NCBI GenBank assembly: GCA_022836615.1
Contig: MU405343.1
Coordinates: forward strand, 46,995-110,994
DNA: 64,000 nt
Origin: Annulohypoxylon bovei var. microspora
Taxonomy: Eukaryota > Ascomycota > Sordariomycetes > Xylariales > Hypoxylaceae
Direction: 5' to 3'
Below the pieces are notes generated by a model. The model made no database searches. It saw only the letters and a program-made list of their open reading frames with translations, and was not told the origin of the DNA. A program made the translations under genes and the position numbers. Within the stretch, counting starts at the first letter, position 1. Every line of letters begins with the position of its first letter. Shown one piece after another: positions 1 to 11,000 of the stretch.

Positions 1-157
1 AAGTACATAACCGTCCCGGGAATTGTCGGCTCGATCAAAGCTCTTCATAAGATAGTTCTTCACTCTGCCCACATGCTGTATTAATGTACACCATTACACC
101 GATGCTAGCCTCCCGAATGTTTTGTTTTTCCCTCTACCCGCTCTATATTTACACGAC

Positions 158-2074
158 TTAGAAGTGGATAGCTTTGGAGTAAGTTGCCATAGCCGCCTCC
201 TTGAACGCCTCCGCCAGCGTCGGGTGAGCGTGACACGTGCGCGCGATATCTTCTGTAGACGCGCCGTACTCCAACGCGAGGGTGGCCTCGGCAATCATCT
301 CGCCAGCGTTGGGTCCGATGATGTGGCAGCCCAAGAGTCTGTCCGTCTCGGGATCCGCAATCATCTTTACCAGACCTTCGGTGTCTAGGTTAGTCTTGGC
401 ACGCGAGTTGGCGCTGAAGGGGAAGGTTCCGATCTTGTATGGGATGTTCTGTTGCTTGAGTTCTTGCTCATTCTGGCCGACCCAGGCGACTTCGGGGTAC
501 GTGTACATGACGGACGGGATGACACCGTAGTTGACGTGACCGTAGCCCTTCTTGATGTATTCGACGGCGGCAACAGCTTCTTCCTCGGCCTTGTGTGCAA
601 GCATAGGGCCGAATGTGACATCGCCAATGCATCGGATGTGCGAGGCCTTGGTGCGGTACTCAGAGTCGATTACAACACGGCCCCGCTCATCGACCTCCAG
701 ACCGATGTTCTCCAGACCGAGTCCGGCGGTGTATGGGCGGCGACCAATGGCAACAAGGACGACATCCGCCTCGAGCTGTTTTAATGGAGAATGTTAGAAA
801 TGATTTCGGTACGCATATATGTTTATATATGGGAATACTAACACTTTCGGGCTTGCCACCCTTAGCAGAATCCACATCCAGCTTGACCTTCTCACCACTA
901 GGGTCGCCGCTGACGACCTTAGTGCCAAGCTTGAATTCCATTCCTTGTTTCTTCAGAACCTTTTGCGCCTCCTTGGCAATCTGAGCATCCATGCCGGGAC
1001 CACCAATTTGATCTAGGAATTCTACGACGGTGACTTTGGCACCTAATCGCGACCACACGGAGCCCATCTCAAGACCGATGATGCCACCACCGATGACGAT
1101 CATCTTCTCGGGAACCTTTTCGAGAGCCAAGGCACCGGTGCTTGTGACAACGCGCTTCTCATCGAATTCGAGACCTGGGAACGGCGTGGATTCACTACCG
1201 GTGGCGATGAGGATATTCTTGCCGACCACGCTCGTCTCGCCGCCATCGTTTAGCTGGACCTTGACCTCATGTTCGCTAGCGAAAGAGGCGGTGCCTTTAA
1301 TGTACTCGACGCCGTTCTTCTTGAAGAGAAATTCGATACCCTTAGTCAGACTATTGACGGAAGTATCCTTTGCCTTCATCATAGCTGCCAGGTTGAGCTG
1401 GACATTGCCGACTTCGATACCTCGGGGCTTGGTGTCGTGTAGGATCTGATGGTATAGATGGGAGTTGTTTAGGAGGGATTTCGAAGGGATGCAGCCAACG
1501 TTGAGACAGGTGCCGCCGAGCACGCCGCGCTTCTCAATGCAGGTGACCTATCGGCGAAAAAAAAAGAGGCAAGCTTGTTAGATTCTCCTTCTCGTGTACT
1601 ACTATATGACAATAGTGATGGCGGTATCGGAGTTGAGATATCACACCTTTAACCCTTCCTGTCCAGCCTTGATAGCTGCGACATATCCGGCAACACCACC
1701 ACCAATGATGACGAGATCCTTTTCTTCTGCGCCTAGTTAGTTCCGTATATACGTATAGGTATAGGTATAGGTATAGGTATAGGTATAGGAATAGGAATAG
1801 GAATAGGAATAGGAATAGGAATAGGAATAGGAATAAGTAGCGACAGCGCGCAATAAAAGGGGTATTGACCGGCTTCAGTAGCATATCCTCTTCTCCATCG
1901 CGAGGTGGGCGCGATGACTGAGGGTAAACTGGAGTTAGGAATTGAGTTAGCGGGAAAGCGAGTTATTTTTTAAGCTTCTTTCTCACGAAGCTGAAGCTTG
2001 GCTACTACTTACGATGAGGAAGAGCGGAAAGCAGATCGGACAACAGTCCGCGGTATTAAACGGCTGGTCAGCAT
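158..2074 (-). CDS. LPD1: Dihydrolipoyl dehydrogenase, mitochondrial (E3)
   Basis: FAD flavoprotein that reoxidises the dihydrolipoamide of the pyruvate, 2-oxoglutarate and branched-chain dehydrogenase complexes and of the glycine cleavage system in the mitochondrial matrix. Five exons read on the minus strand: 2013-2074, 1870-1928, 1647-1726, 843-1547 and 158-775. They sum to 508 codons (507 aa), the usual family length. The N-terminus is Arg/Ser-rich, as expected of a transit peptide, and ends near RRGYATEA. The FAD dinucleotide motif VIIGGGVAGY follows. The redox disulfide GGTCLNVGC places the cysteines near residues 81 and 86. A second Rossmann motif (VIGGGIIGLE) binds NAD, and the C-terminal catalytic pair lies in HAHPTLAE (about His486 and Glu491). 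Intron 2 has an unusual GTCAAT donor and carries a hexanucleotide repeat. Identity is clear; only the first-exon start is inferred. Confidence 0.95.
1750..1836. repeat. Hexanucleotide microsatellite (TATAGG)n then (AATAGG)n in LPD1 intron 2
   Basis: Several TATAGG units run directly into about eight AATAGG units, inside the 143-nt intron 1727-1869 of the dihydrolipoyl dehydrogenase gene. The repeat makes up most of the intron but spares the donor, the branch point (ctaac) and the acceptor. Its length probably varies between strains. Confidence 0.9.
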
Positions 2075-2699
2075 AGTGGACTTTACTGACTATTCGCCTG
2101 GTCTACCGGTCTACAACGAACAAAAACAAAAAAGGGACGATATTTATCAATTGGGAAGAGTGCAGTTGATTTGGTTAAAGTGTAGATAGTATATTAGATA
2201 AAACCCGTAGAGATTTAGATACTAATAGATAAATTAGTTGCCGGAAATTTTGGGAGGTCCGGGCGTTGGAATTGGCCTTCCGTCCAAAATACCAAGGTAC
2301 CTTGACTAACATGCCGAAGTCCTATTGGCCCAACAATCAACTTATCCTGGTTTACGCCGTTGTTCCGAAAATAACCGCACACTCCCCATCTCTCTTGCTA
2401 ATTCGCCCGCATGAAATCCCGATATATGTATACCTACATACATACTACCTAGGACCTAGGTACCCAGTCAGACTATTTTATAGTTACATGCATTCATGTC
2501 CATACATATATACTAAGAGATCCTTTCTGGTAAGTCTCATAGCCGGAGTAAATATAAAACATACCTAGGTCCTAGTTAACAGTAGATACAATTCTTAATA
2601 TTTATTCCCTCAACGTAAAATTATTCTCAGTAGATAGCATAGTTCTGATAAGCCTGGAGTCAGCTTACATAGGTACGTATCATCACCCCCTTCTCGTGG
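2075..2699. other. Intergenic: LPD1 promoter and NOM1/SGD1 3' flank
   Basis: No supported gene. The region should hold the LPD1 promoter and 5' UTR and the downstream flank of the MIF4G protein gene. Three CCTAGG-centred motifs occur here (2448, 2455 and 2564). Confidence 0.6.
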
Positions 2700-5117
2700 C
2701 TATTCTGCTATCAATAAAGCCTTGAGCACCTGATCTGCCGCCTCGCAGTTCTTCTTAACCACACCCTTCTCTTTCTTATCCGTCAGGAGGTCTGTTTGGC
2801 GTACTTTATTCTTCAAAAAGTATTGGACCCCTCGAGCGTGGTCTTTATCTAGGCCACTGAAGATTTCCTTCAGCTCGCCACGCTTACCCTCTTGGAGCAC
2901 CGAGATAAACATCACCTCGAAGAACATGTGTGCCTTTTCCTGCAGACCCGCAAGGTTGCGATACTTGACTATGTCTGCCAGCCGTAGTGTCCGACTAGCT
3001 ACTAGCGATCCGTATATCTTAGCTGCGTTGTACACCCATCGCATGTCGTACTCAGATGCATCCTCGGCATCAAACTCGTCTCCATCCCCGATATCGATAT
3101 CCTCTCCCATCTTCCTAAGACGTGTTGTTAAACACCGCCGAAATTGGAATGATAGTTCCCGGTCGCCGGTAAACCTAGAGGCCACTAGAGTATAGTAGTG
3201 ATTGTACTGGGATTGCCGTTCACTGCTTCGGATGATTACTTCGGGAATCTCTTTCCGCTGGTGCTTGTTAAGTCTTAATTTCCGGATGAGAAGCTCGGCA
3301 TTCTCGTAATCCGTAGCCGCATGTAGAGCAACAAAGATACGCTGTCGTACTTCTGTATTAAACCCCTGCTCCCTGGCTAGCTTCCAAAGGTCTGGAATTC
3401 CAAGATCGTCTTCAGCATATTTCATCATCTCATCGGCATCGGCTGCATCCTCTTTTTGGCTCAAAGCTTCGCCTCGATTATCGGAGTTGCTATGGCTACC
3501 CGACCAGCTAGCCCCAACAAGCCACCATTTTCCGTGCTTATCGGCGTCCTGTATATCTTTTAGGCCCATACGGAGAGGTTGAACATCTTGAGATCCACCC
3601 AGAGTGTTGATTCGCTTCCTAAGTTGAGTTCGTTGATCTGCGAGATCTTTGTTACGACTTAGGGCTTTCGTCTTATTGCTCTGCAGTTTCTTCATCTCGT
3701 CGATCATGAAGCTCGTCCTGACTGACATGCCTTTCAAACTAGCCGGTTTGATGCTGTTGACAATGTCCCCTAACGCATGAGGGTCATCACGCCTAAGTGA
3801 TGGCCCACAGAGCTGGATAATCCTTAGGACCAGCTCTGTATCGAGCTCGGAAAGCCGGGTTAAGAATAGGTGAATATAGTCAAATATTAAGTTGCAACCG
3901 ACAACTTGCATATTGTAGAGCTCAGCAAGTAGGGAAATGAGATGCTTTGACCCAGAATCCGACTGGTCACCGGATGCTTTCTCATAGCGTTGGCCGAGGA
4001 TTTCCACGAGCTGTTGTATGAAGTAGGCGCTGAAAGCCATTCCTAAGGCCTTATACATCGCTGCAACAAAGCCTGCTACCATTGTGAAAAAGGAGTCCGG
4101 CCGCTTCTCAGGAGAACAGACTAGGGCTAGCAAAAGATCCACGATGACGGAGGTAACAGTTTGCCGTGGATATGTGTCGTATAGGGCTACGAAGTCCTTG
4201 ACGATGCCGATCATGCTATCGTTCGTAAGACGGTTTATTAAACCTTGAATACGCCTTCGAAGCTGTGTATCTTCGTTGCTCGACCCTAGCTGCTTACGGA
4301 GGGACGGGGGAATGTATTTCGCAGTTCCCGTTGTGGGAGCAACATAGGGGTTTTCTCGCTGCGGTCGTACAGGTTCGGGTTGGTCTTCATCTGAACAACC
4401 TTCAAAGATATCGTCATCATCCTCAACATCTTCGTCGTCGCTGCCCATGTCGTCTAGTTCGGATTCGTCGTCCAACACAGAGAGAACCTCGTCCTCCTCA
4501 TACTCATCATCGTTAGCGGCTGTACGTGCAGCAGCTTGAGCTTTTCTCCTCTTCTGGGCTAACCATTCATCCACTTCTGCTTTACGCTTGTTTTTTGAGA
4601 CGGCCTCTATCCCTTCCTCATCACCACCACCTAAACCGTCTAGTAGGTCGCCGAGGCCATCGTCCTCAAAAGACTTGGGTAATGATTTTCTCCCTTTCAA
4701 ACCCAACTTCTTTTCCAAGTCTGCAATTTCTGCATCATCCTGAGAAAGCTTCGTGGGTGCCGACTTAGAGTCTTGAGGCCGGCTTGGCTCCTGTTCCCCG
4801 GCGCTCTCACTATCGTCCTCTTCGGAGTCAAATCCTGAATCGAGTTCTCCCTCATTGTCACGTTCATCACTTAGAACATCACTATCGGAAGGGTCATTAG
4901 CTGGATATGAGGCTCGCCTAGGTTGTCGTGATTCAGTGACGTGGCGTGGACGTGGTTGGCGAGACTGTCTTTTCTGAACCCTTTGGGCTTTGCGTTGTTC
5001 TCTTCTTGAAGGCTGCCTTTTTGACCTTCCTATTCCTTGAACAGAAGATTGGTGAGCATCTAGCTCTTTTAAAATTGATGAAGGTAGTGAGAGTTTCCGA
5101 TTGAGTCCTGGACCCAT
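2700..5117 (-). CDS. SGD1: SGD1/NOM1-type nucleolar protein with MIF4G and MA3 domains
   Basis: Single-exon gene of 805 aa, in the Sgd1 (yeast) / NOM1 (animal) family, which acts in the nucleolus in 40S subunit and 18S rRNA maturation. The Lys/Arg-rich N-terminus (about 1-80) is followed by long acidic Asp/Glu/Ser stretches (about 80-270). A MIF4G-type helical domain follows from about residue 285, beginning near LRRRIQGLINRL. A MA3 domain lies near 600-720 and contains RQRIFVALHAATDYENAELL. The frame stays open 36 nt upstream, but that codon is TTG, so the first ATG (MGPGLNRK) at 5117 is taken as the start. It is divergent from SRP14, sharing a promoter region of about 380 bp. Confidence 0.9.
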   Translation of the reverse strand: MGPGLNRKLSLPSSILKELDAHQSSVQGIGRSKRQPSRREQRKAQRVQKRQSRQPRPRHVTESRQPRRASYPANDPSDSDVLSDERDNEGELDSGFDSEEDDSESAGEQEPSRPQDSKSAPTKLSQDDAEIADLEKKLGLKGRKSLPKSFEDDGLGDLLDGLGGGDEEGIEAVSKNKRKAEVDEWLAQKRRKAQAAARTAANDDEYEEDEVLSVLDDESELDDMGSDDEDVEDDDDIFEGCSDEDQPEPVRPQRENPYVAPTTGTAKYIPPSLRKQLGSSNEDTQLRRRIQGLINRLTNDSMIGIVKDFVALYDTYPRQTVTSVIVDLLLALVCSPEKRPDSFFTMVAGFVAAMYKALGMAFSAYFIQQLVEILGQRYEKASGDQSDSGSKHLISLLAELYNMQVVGCNLIFDYIHLFLTRLSELDTELVLRIIQLCGPSLRRDDPHALGDIVNSIKPASLKGMSVRTSFMIDEMKKLQSNKTKALSRNKDLADQRTQLRKRINTLGGSQDVQPLRMGLKDIQDADKHGKWWLVGASWSGSHSNSDNRGEALSQKEDAADADEMMKYAEDDLGIPDLWKLAREQGFNTEVRQRIFVALHAATDYENAELLIRKLRLNKHQRKEIPEVIIRSSERQSQYNHYYTLVASRFTGDRELSFQFRRCLTTRLRKMGEDIDIGDGDEFDAEDASEYDMRWVYNAAKIYGSLVASRTLRLADIVKYRNLAGLQEKAHMFFEVMFISVLQEGKRGELKEIFSGLDKDHARGVQYFLKNKVRQTDLLTDKKEKGVVKKNCEAADQVLKALLIAE

Positions 5118-5500
5118 CTTGTGAGAATTTGCGACACTCGGAGAGTGAGGCAACTTTTATCTAAATATCTTTCTTCGATTCATATGAAAGGTTGAGCTCT
5201 TCGTTTTAAGAAAAATTATATGTTCAGAGATGAGTGGGTCCATGGGTCCATGGGTCCTATGTAGTGGGGTCATGAAGGCGTTAAAGTTCCACTTTCAAGA
5301 TACATGTATGTACTTAAGTACTGCCCCACTGCGGGAATCGCAACTTAGTCTCATTTCTTTTCTGGTCTTTTTTGGTTGTGCGCCAAACTCCAACATCGTA
5401 ATCTATCTACGTACCTCCATACCACGAACCATCGTCGGATGCGGGGCAGCATCAACATTGTTGTCTCTTGGTCGCTGAGGGCATTATCTCCCAAGTTACG
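5118..5500. other. Shared promoter region between SGD1/NOM1 (-) and SRP14 (+)
   Basis: Divergent 383-bp intergenic stretch with no ORF of its own. A short tandem duplication of GGGTCCATG lies near 5235-5256. No recognised regulatory motif beyond this. Confidence 0.6.
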
Positions 5501-6024
5501 ATGGGACACCTAACTAATGATGAGGTTCGCGCATCTATAAATCATACTACGAAGCCGACGCCTGTCCTTTTAACTAACCTTCTAACAGTTCTTTACGAAG
5601 CTCACCGAGCTCTTTGATAAGAGGAAAGGCAAAGACCATGGCTCCATAGTCCTGGTGCAGAAAAGATGTACATGGACATCATATTCCCAGGCTAAATACC
5701 TCCCATCTCTAACTCCATATGCTCCATCTAGTATCCTATGACCAGTCCCTACCGGAGTCAACGAGCGACACCATATTTCCCGATCTGCACCCTCCCAAGC
5801 CCATGCCCGTACTCATACGAGCGACAAACGCCAAAGGCAAAGAGCGCCGCCAAGAAAAGATCAAAATATCGACCGTGGTTGAGCCTGACTCACTTCCCGC
5901 CTTTTTTGACAAATACGCCGAGGTATGCAAATCCGGCATGACTACGCTGAAGCCGAGAGATCGGAGCAAGAGGAAAGGAAAGGCGAAGAAGAAGAAGGGA
6001 GCTCCCGCAACATCTCTTCCTTGA
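5501..6024 (+). CDS. SRP14: Signal recognition particle subunit SRP14
   Basis: Cytosolic SRP subunit that forms the Alu-domain (elongation arrest) heterodimer on 7SL/scR1 RNA. Three exons, 5501-5524, 5589-5667 and 5732-6024, give 132 codons (131 aa). The typical N-terminal helix reads NDEFFTKLTELF across the first junction, followed by the strand GSIVLVQKR and a central PVLIRATNAKGKER segment. The Lys-rich tail (about 110-125) fits RNA binding. The first exon encodes only eight residues and uses a GTTCGC donor; the branch point ctaac and the acceptor are standard. Family identity is strong, and the splicing is supported by phase and by the conserved DEFF start of the domain. Confidence 0.9.
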
Positions 6025-6522
6025 TGCACTATCTCGAGTTTGTACAAACTACCTAGCATCAACCCTATTATCCCCACTGAGGATTAGCTCGAAATCTGGT
6101 CCATGTCAATGTGGTGTCCTATTCGCCGCTACGGATTCGAAAATTAGCCTACACCTTTGGGCCTCACGTATGGGCTCGGAATAGACGCCATAGCGAGAGG
6201 AGTCATATATCCTGCTAGGATCTCTCTATCCTTACGAGAAACTGGGCTCTAGAAGGGTCTATTATCCTTGGGTAGCCTTGAAGCTGCCGGCCATGAGCAA
6301 TGAGCTAAAACACCTGCTTTTACTATTGAGGGTATATAGTCCAGCTTAGTCTTTGATACCCTAAATACAAACATCCTGTAAAGCATATGTCTTAACTACT
6401 TCATCAAATTTTTCCTAGTGATGAATAAACCTTACACTCTCTAACTAAGTTCTAACTAAGCAGGTCGAGAAAGACAGATAATCACCATTCGTCCTTCTGT
6501 GCTAAGGCTAGTGAGTGTGCCG
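6025..6522. other. Intergenic between SRP14 and a small cysteine-rich gene (convergent)
   Basis: No supported coding region. It should hold both 3' UTRs. No repeat or RNA gene recognised. Confidence 0.55.
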
Positions 6523-6750
6523 CTAGCTAGTACCAGCATCATCGCTATCGTCAAAATCTTCCTGTCGCTCCCTCGCCTCCTTACAGCCCTGACATTCCCC
6601 CTTGATAGGTTTACCGGGGTTTCCCACGTACATACACAAGGCTCCTGGGCATCTGTCTTTTGAATCTTGACTATCGCAGCTAGCGAGCTTTTTATGACCC
6701 AACCACGCCTGCTTACAAGTGGTACACTTTCGATAATAGAACTCGCACAT
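6523..6750 (-). CDS. Small cysteine-rich hypothetical protein (75 aa)
   Basis: I do not recognise the family with certainty. The product is 75 aa with nine cysteines. An N-terminal CxxC (residues 9-12) and later Cys residues, ending with ECQGCKEARER, are arranged in a way that could bind zinc. The C-terminal tail is acidic (EDFDDSDDAG). There is no signal peptide, so it is not an obvious secreted effector. Short MC-start cysteine-rich proteins are common in filamentous ascomycetes, and the composition argues against a chance ORF. Extra exons cannot be excluded. Confidence 0.55.
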   Translation of the reverse strand: MCEFYYRKCTTCKQAWLGHKKLASCDSQDSKDRCPGALCMYVGNPGKPIKGECQGCKEARERQEDFDDSDDAGTS

Positions 6751-8064
6751 GAGCCTCGATGAGGGGAAGGAAAGTATTTATATACTATAATAAATGGTCG
6801 GTGTTAGTTACATTGAGGTAGGTATGTAGTCTTGATAATCAAGTAGTAGATTAAGAGTGCTGTTACGTTATGATCGCCAGGGTCTAGCGACCAAGTCGAT
6901 AGTGTCCTGTTTGCCGACCGAGCGCCGTTTCCGATATAGATGGGAGATATGCTAGGACTAGTCTCTAAAGGAGGTCGTTATATATACGAATCACTACGAG
7001 GAGTCATGTTGGATATGAGCAAGAGTCAACTTCTCCGACAGCAATATCGTATGTTAGGACTCATCTGCCGCAATAGGCGTGTTTGGTATGACTGACTTGT
7101 ATAAACTACACACGTACAGGAATATCTTGGGCGTCAAGCTACGGTTGTCGTGTTCAAGACATCCGTGGATCTAATACATAATCGCAATTGACCTGACATA
7201 AAACTTCCATATGCTGTATTTACTGTTTGTTTCGTTCGCATAGGTGATGTAATACATCCGCATTTTGCGACTTATCAGCCCGTCTCCTACCGTTTAGTCA
7301 CGAGTATCACAACACACAAACCAAGCCAGCTCTTGATGACCTGCACATACCAAGCCTAGCTTTCGACGACCTTGATGTACCGCAGATAAGACACCGAATC
7401 CTACACCTTTCTCACTAAAACATCTTACCTATCCCTTGCCTCGAGGTGCAGGGGATTAGGTCGACCACCACCTAGTTCTGGAAAATCCGAATGCTATTCG
7501 CAGGATACAATCTAATTTTGGAGCGTCTTCTCAAGCTTTCTCATTTCCTTGTAGGGCATCATGAACCTAGTAACCGCCTTTTGATAACGCTAAACGAGTA
7601 AGAAAAAGAGAACCTTTTCGATGTTGTCCTGCCAAGGGCGGAGCATTAATTGCTCTTACCGCAAATCAGCACACCGGAAGTCAGCCACCCCCCCCTAGAA
7701 TTATTGCTTATAGTGGAGCTCGTTGCCGATGCTGATGGTCTTAATCCCCAGCACTTCCTTGCCATGAGAACCATGAATTGTCGCCTTTGCTAGCAGGGGA
7801 TACACGTTTGAAGATAAAGAGAGAAAAAAGTAGACGACAAGGAAAACGGGTGCGAGGTGAAACGTAAAATGAGCATGGGAAAAGTAAATAGTACAGATAT
7901 GCAAGAGCGGGCACGCATGCCCGTTCTATCCGACCCCAACCTCCATAGATGACCATTTATGCTTCACGAAAGTTTAGTATCGTAATCGAGAAACGGGAGA
8001 CGTTGGATGGCCTTGCATAGGCCATAACCGGTAATTCGAAAGCGAACACAGCAGATGATGTGTT
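6751..8064. other. Intergenic, 1.3 kb
   Basis: No supported gene. Contains the 3' flank of the RRM gene and the 5' flank of the small cysteine-rich gene. The ORFs near 7701-7956 lack family features and probably lie in 3' UTR sequence. Confidence 0.5.
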
Positions 8065-11000
8065 CTACATGATTTGGTCTTGCGTCAAACCACCATGCGC
8101 GTCCGTCTCCATGCTGTCACCTCCACCCGGCGTGACGTATTTGACGAAACTTAGGCCAAGGGGTCGTCCTCCATAGTGGTAACCCTGGAACTTCGAAATA
8201 GCCGTCTCCGCATTGCCAGTGCTGTCAAAGCGAACAACACCGGTTCCTCGAGATCGCCCACTGGGTTCATATTGGATTTCGGCCTGCTCAACTTTACCAA
8301 TCGTGGTGAAGAGTTCAATCAAATCCTCGTTACTGGTAGACCATGGAAGCTAGCGAGCAATGAATTGTCAGCAACTGCACTCTCAAACGTTAAACAAAAT
8401 CGTGGGCAATCCTTACATTGCGAACGTAAATTATTTCGCATGGATCGGTCCCCGCAGTAGCGAAGTCAGTGAACGGGTTCGGGGCCGCGGTGGGGGCAGA
8501 ATTGTTGGCATCGTATCCACCACCAGCACCACCGCCAGCGGGTCCACCATAACCTCCACGTCCGCCGCCGCCGCCGCCGTAACCGCCGAAGCCGCCACGA
8601 CCGCCACCGAAACCTCCGCGACCCCCGTAAGAGCCACCGCCAAAGCCTCCGCGACCTCCAAAGCCGCCTCGACCATAGCTTCCGACTCCTTGGTGGGCAA
8701 AGCGATCCTCGCGAACTTCGAGCAGGCGGCCTTGCCATTCAAAGCCATTGAATTGCTGTATAGCATTGCGCGTGTCTTCGGGATGTTCGAACATGACGAT
8801 TCCGGAACCCTTGGGCCTACCGTCCGGACCTAGATGGACATCGGCTCGGATTACTTGGCCATTTCGGGCTATCACGATCTAATGTCAGTAACTAACTTCC
8901 AATGGCTTTTGAATATTAGTGGTTTAACGGCAAAACTGACCTGATTGGCGAAACAAGTCTTTAAGATCTTGCCAGCCTACGGTGTATGGAAGCTGAGAGC
9001 AAAGTTAATAGCAGAACTAGGCGCCCAAATGAGCGTCGAGAAGGAAAGGGACGGGGAATAAACAAACGTTGGACACGTAAATCTGGCGATTGCCGCCAGC
9101 CATGCCGCCGCCGCCGCCGCCGCTACCGCCACCGTATCCGCCGCCGCCACCACCACCGCCGCCGCCTCCTCCTCCTCCTCCGCCTCCTGCGCTACTACCA
9201 CCTCCGTATCCGCCTTGCATTCCGCCACCGTAGCCGCCGCGGCCTCCGGTTGCGCCGATGAATCGTGGTTCGGCTTCTCGATCCTAGTCTCAACTTCAGC
9301 ATTTGCCATCGGCTATGAATATCAGAAGGCGTTCTTACTTCGCGAACGTATACGAGCCTGCCCATCAGGTTCTGGTTGCTGAGAGTCTGGACAGCTGTCT
9401 GTGCTTGCTCCCTTGTAGCATATTCCACAATTCTAAATCGATATTAGTAAAATGAAAATTTGAAAATTTGACGCTCGCAACTTGTGCGGATGGTTTTGAC
9501 TTACCCGCATCCCTACAAAAACCCGCGGACGATGTCCCAACCCGTCAATCCATCAATTCCAACAAAAGACCAGAGAAGAAGGAGCCAAAGAGAAAACCGG
9601 CCATGAATCACGTGTAGAAGCCCACCTTAGACATGCCATTCGGAAGCAATAAAACATCGGCGAACAGAACCTCACCAGCTATAAGCCATGCCACCATTAG
9701 CCATAATTCGCCAACTCAAGATCAGCTCGCTGCTAAACAAGTAATAACTCACCCTGTCGCATAAAATCTTTGAGATGATGCCACTTTACGTCGTAAGACA
9801 AGTTGCCAACGTAGACACGTCGGTCCTGCTGCGAGGTCTCGCGAATGTTATTCATCATCTGTTCCCGTGCAGCAGCGCGTTCCTCGTACGTCCGTTGGGG
9901 TGGTCCACCGTAGCCCGAACCTGATCCTCCAACTGGGGCCCCAGCACCAGTCATGGGAGATCGCGACCGTCTGTCCGATCTACGATAATCGTCCCGGCTT
10001 CGAGACCGGCTACGCGGGGAATATGATCGGCGACGACCCGAGCGACCTGGGCTCCTTGATCGACCACGGCGTGGCGAACGAGATCTCTCGCGCTGCGAGT
10101 CGTCAGCATCTGGGCGGGGTAAGAATGACATTAGAGGCGGAAAATAGCGCGCCGTCACGTCACGTCAGCGAGTTTCAAGGGAAACAGTAATGCTGTTTCA
10201 GACTTTCTCTGTCTAGCTGAACTTGCTGAAACGCGGCAAGAAAGTCTCTTCAAGTCGGTAGAGAGAACAGCACCCAAGATTTGTTTGTAAGCGGTTCCTT
10301 CGGGGTAGCAGCAAACTTTATATATCCTTTTTTTAGGGCCCAGCTAGATTTGTCCAGGTGCCCCTCTCTAGCTCAAAGGCGAAAGAATGACGTGGGAGAG
10401 AAGCTGTCAGGTACAGCATTCTTCTCTCCGCACGGTTTTTTAAGTTTTGCCGCTGATCGAAGTAGCCAACAAGCTAGCGCCGGTATAAGGCAAATTGAAC
10501 GATTTAAAGACAGATTGGGATACGAGACGGTGATACCGTCAAATTCAGAATGAAAGAAGAAAAAAACCGCCTGTTGACTTTGCTTACCTTGACGGGGCGA
10601 TATGTATCACCTGAATCAGCTATTGAAAAATGCCGTGTGTTAGAAGCTAGAATCTCAAAGCAGAACAGAGATAGAAAGGAATAGAAGTTATTAACAGGCA
10701 AGAAGTCAATTTGGATTTGGATGGTTAACAGTGACAATCTGGCGGGCCGTAGTTGCATACGGGGGTGTTCAAGAGGCCAGACCGTTAGTGGATCGGGAAG
10801 GGAAAGCGTCCAGGGACGGGGGTGGGGGGGAAGCGCGGCGTATTAAAGGCTTCGGGGATGAGTTGCGGCTTGTATACAGCGGCACAAAGGGTAGGTTAGG
10901 TGAGGATAGGACGACAGGTGGAGTGAGTCGAGGAAAGGGACCAGGGAAGAGTGTGATTGGGTGGGGAGAGGGGGGGTGGTGGAAAGAAGGTAGGAACAGA

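Noticed and set aside
5118..5153. 12-codon N-terminal extension of the SGD1/NOM1 protein
   Set aside because: The upstream codon is TTG, not ATG; the first ATG is at 5117.
8360..8833. 157-codon Thr/Ala-rich ORF on the plus strand
   Set aside because: Antisense of the Gly-rich linker of the RRM gene.
10110..10131. ATG at 10131 as start of the RRM protein (MSFLPRP...)
   Set aside because: It lies within a good branch point, pyrimidine tract and cag acceptor, so it is probably intronic, but it remains possible if the 5' exon is not used.
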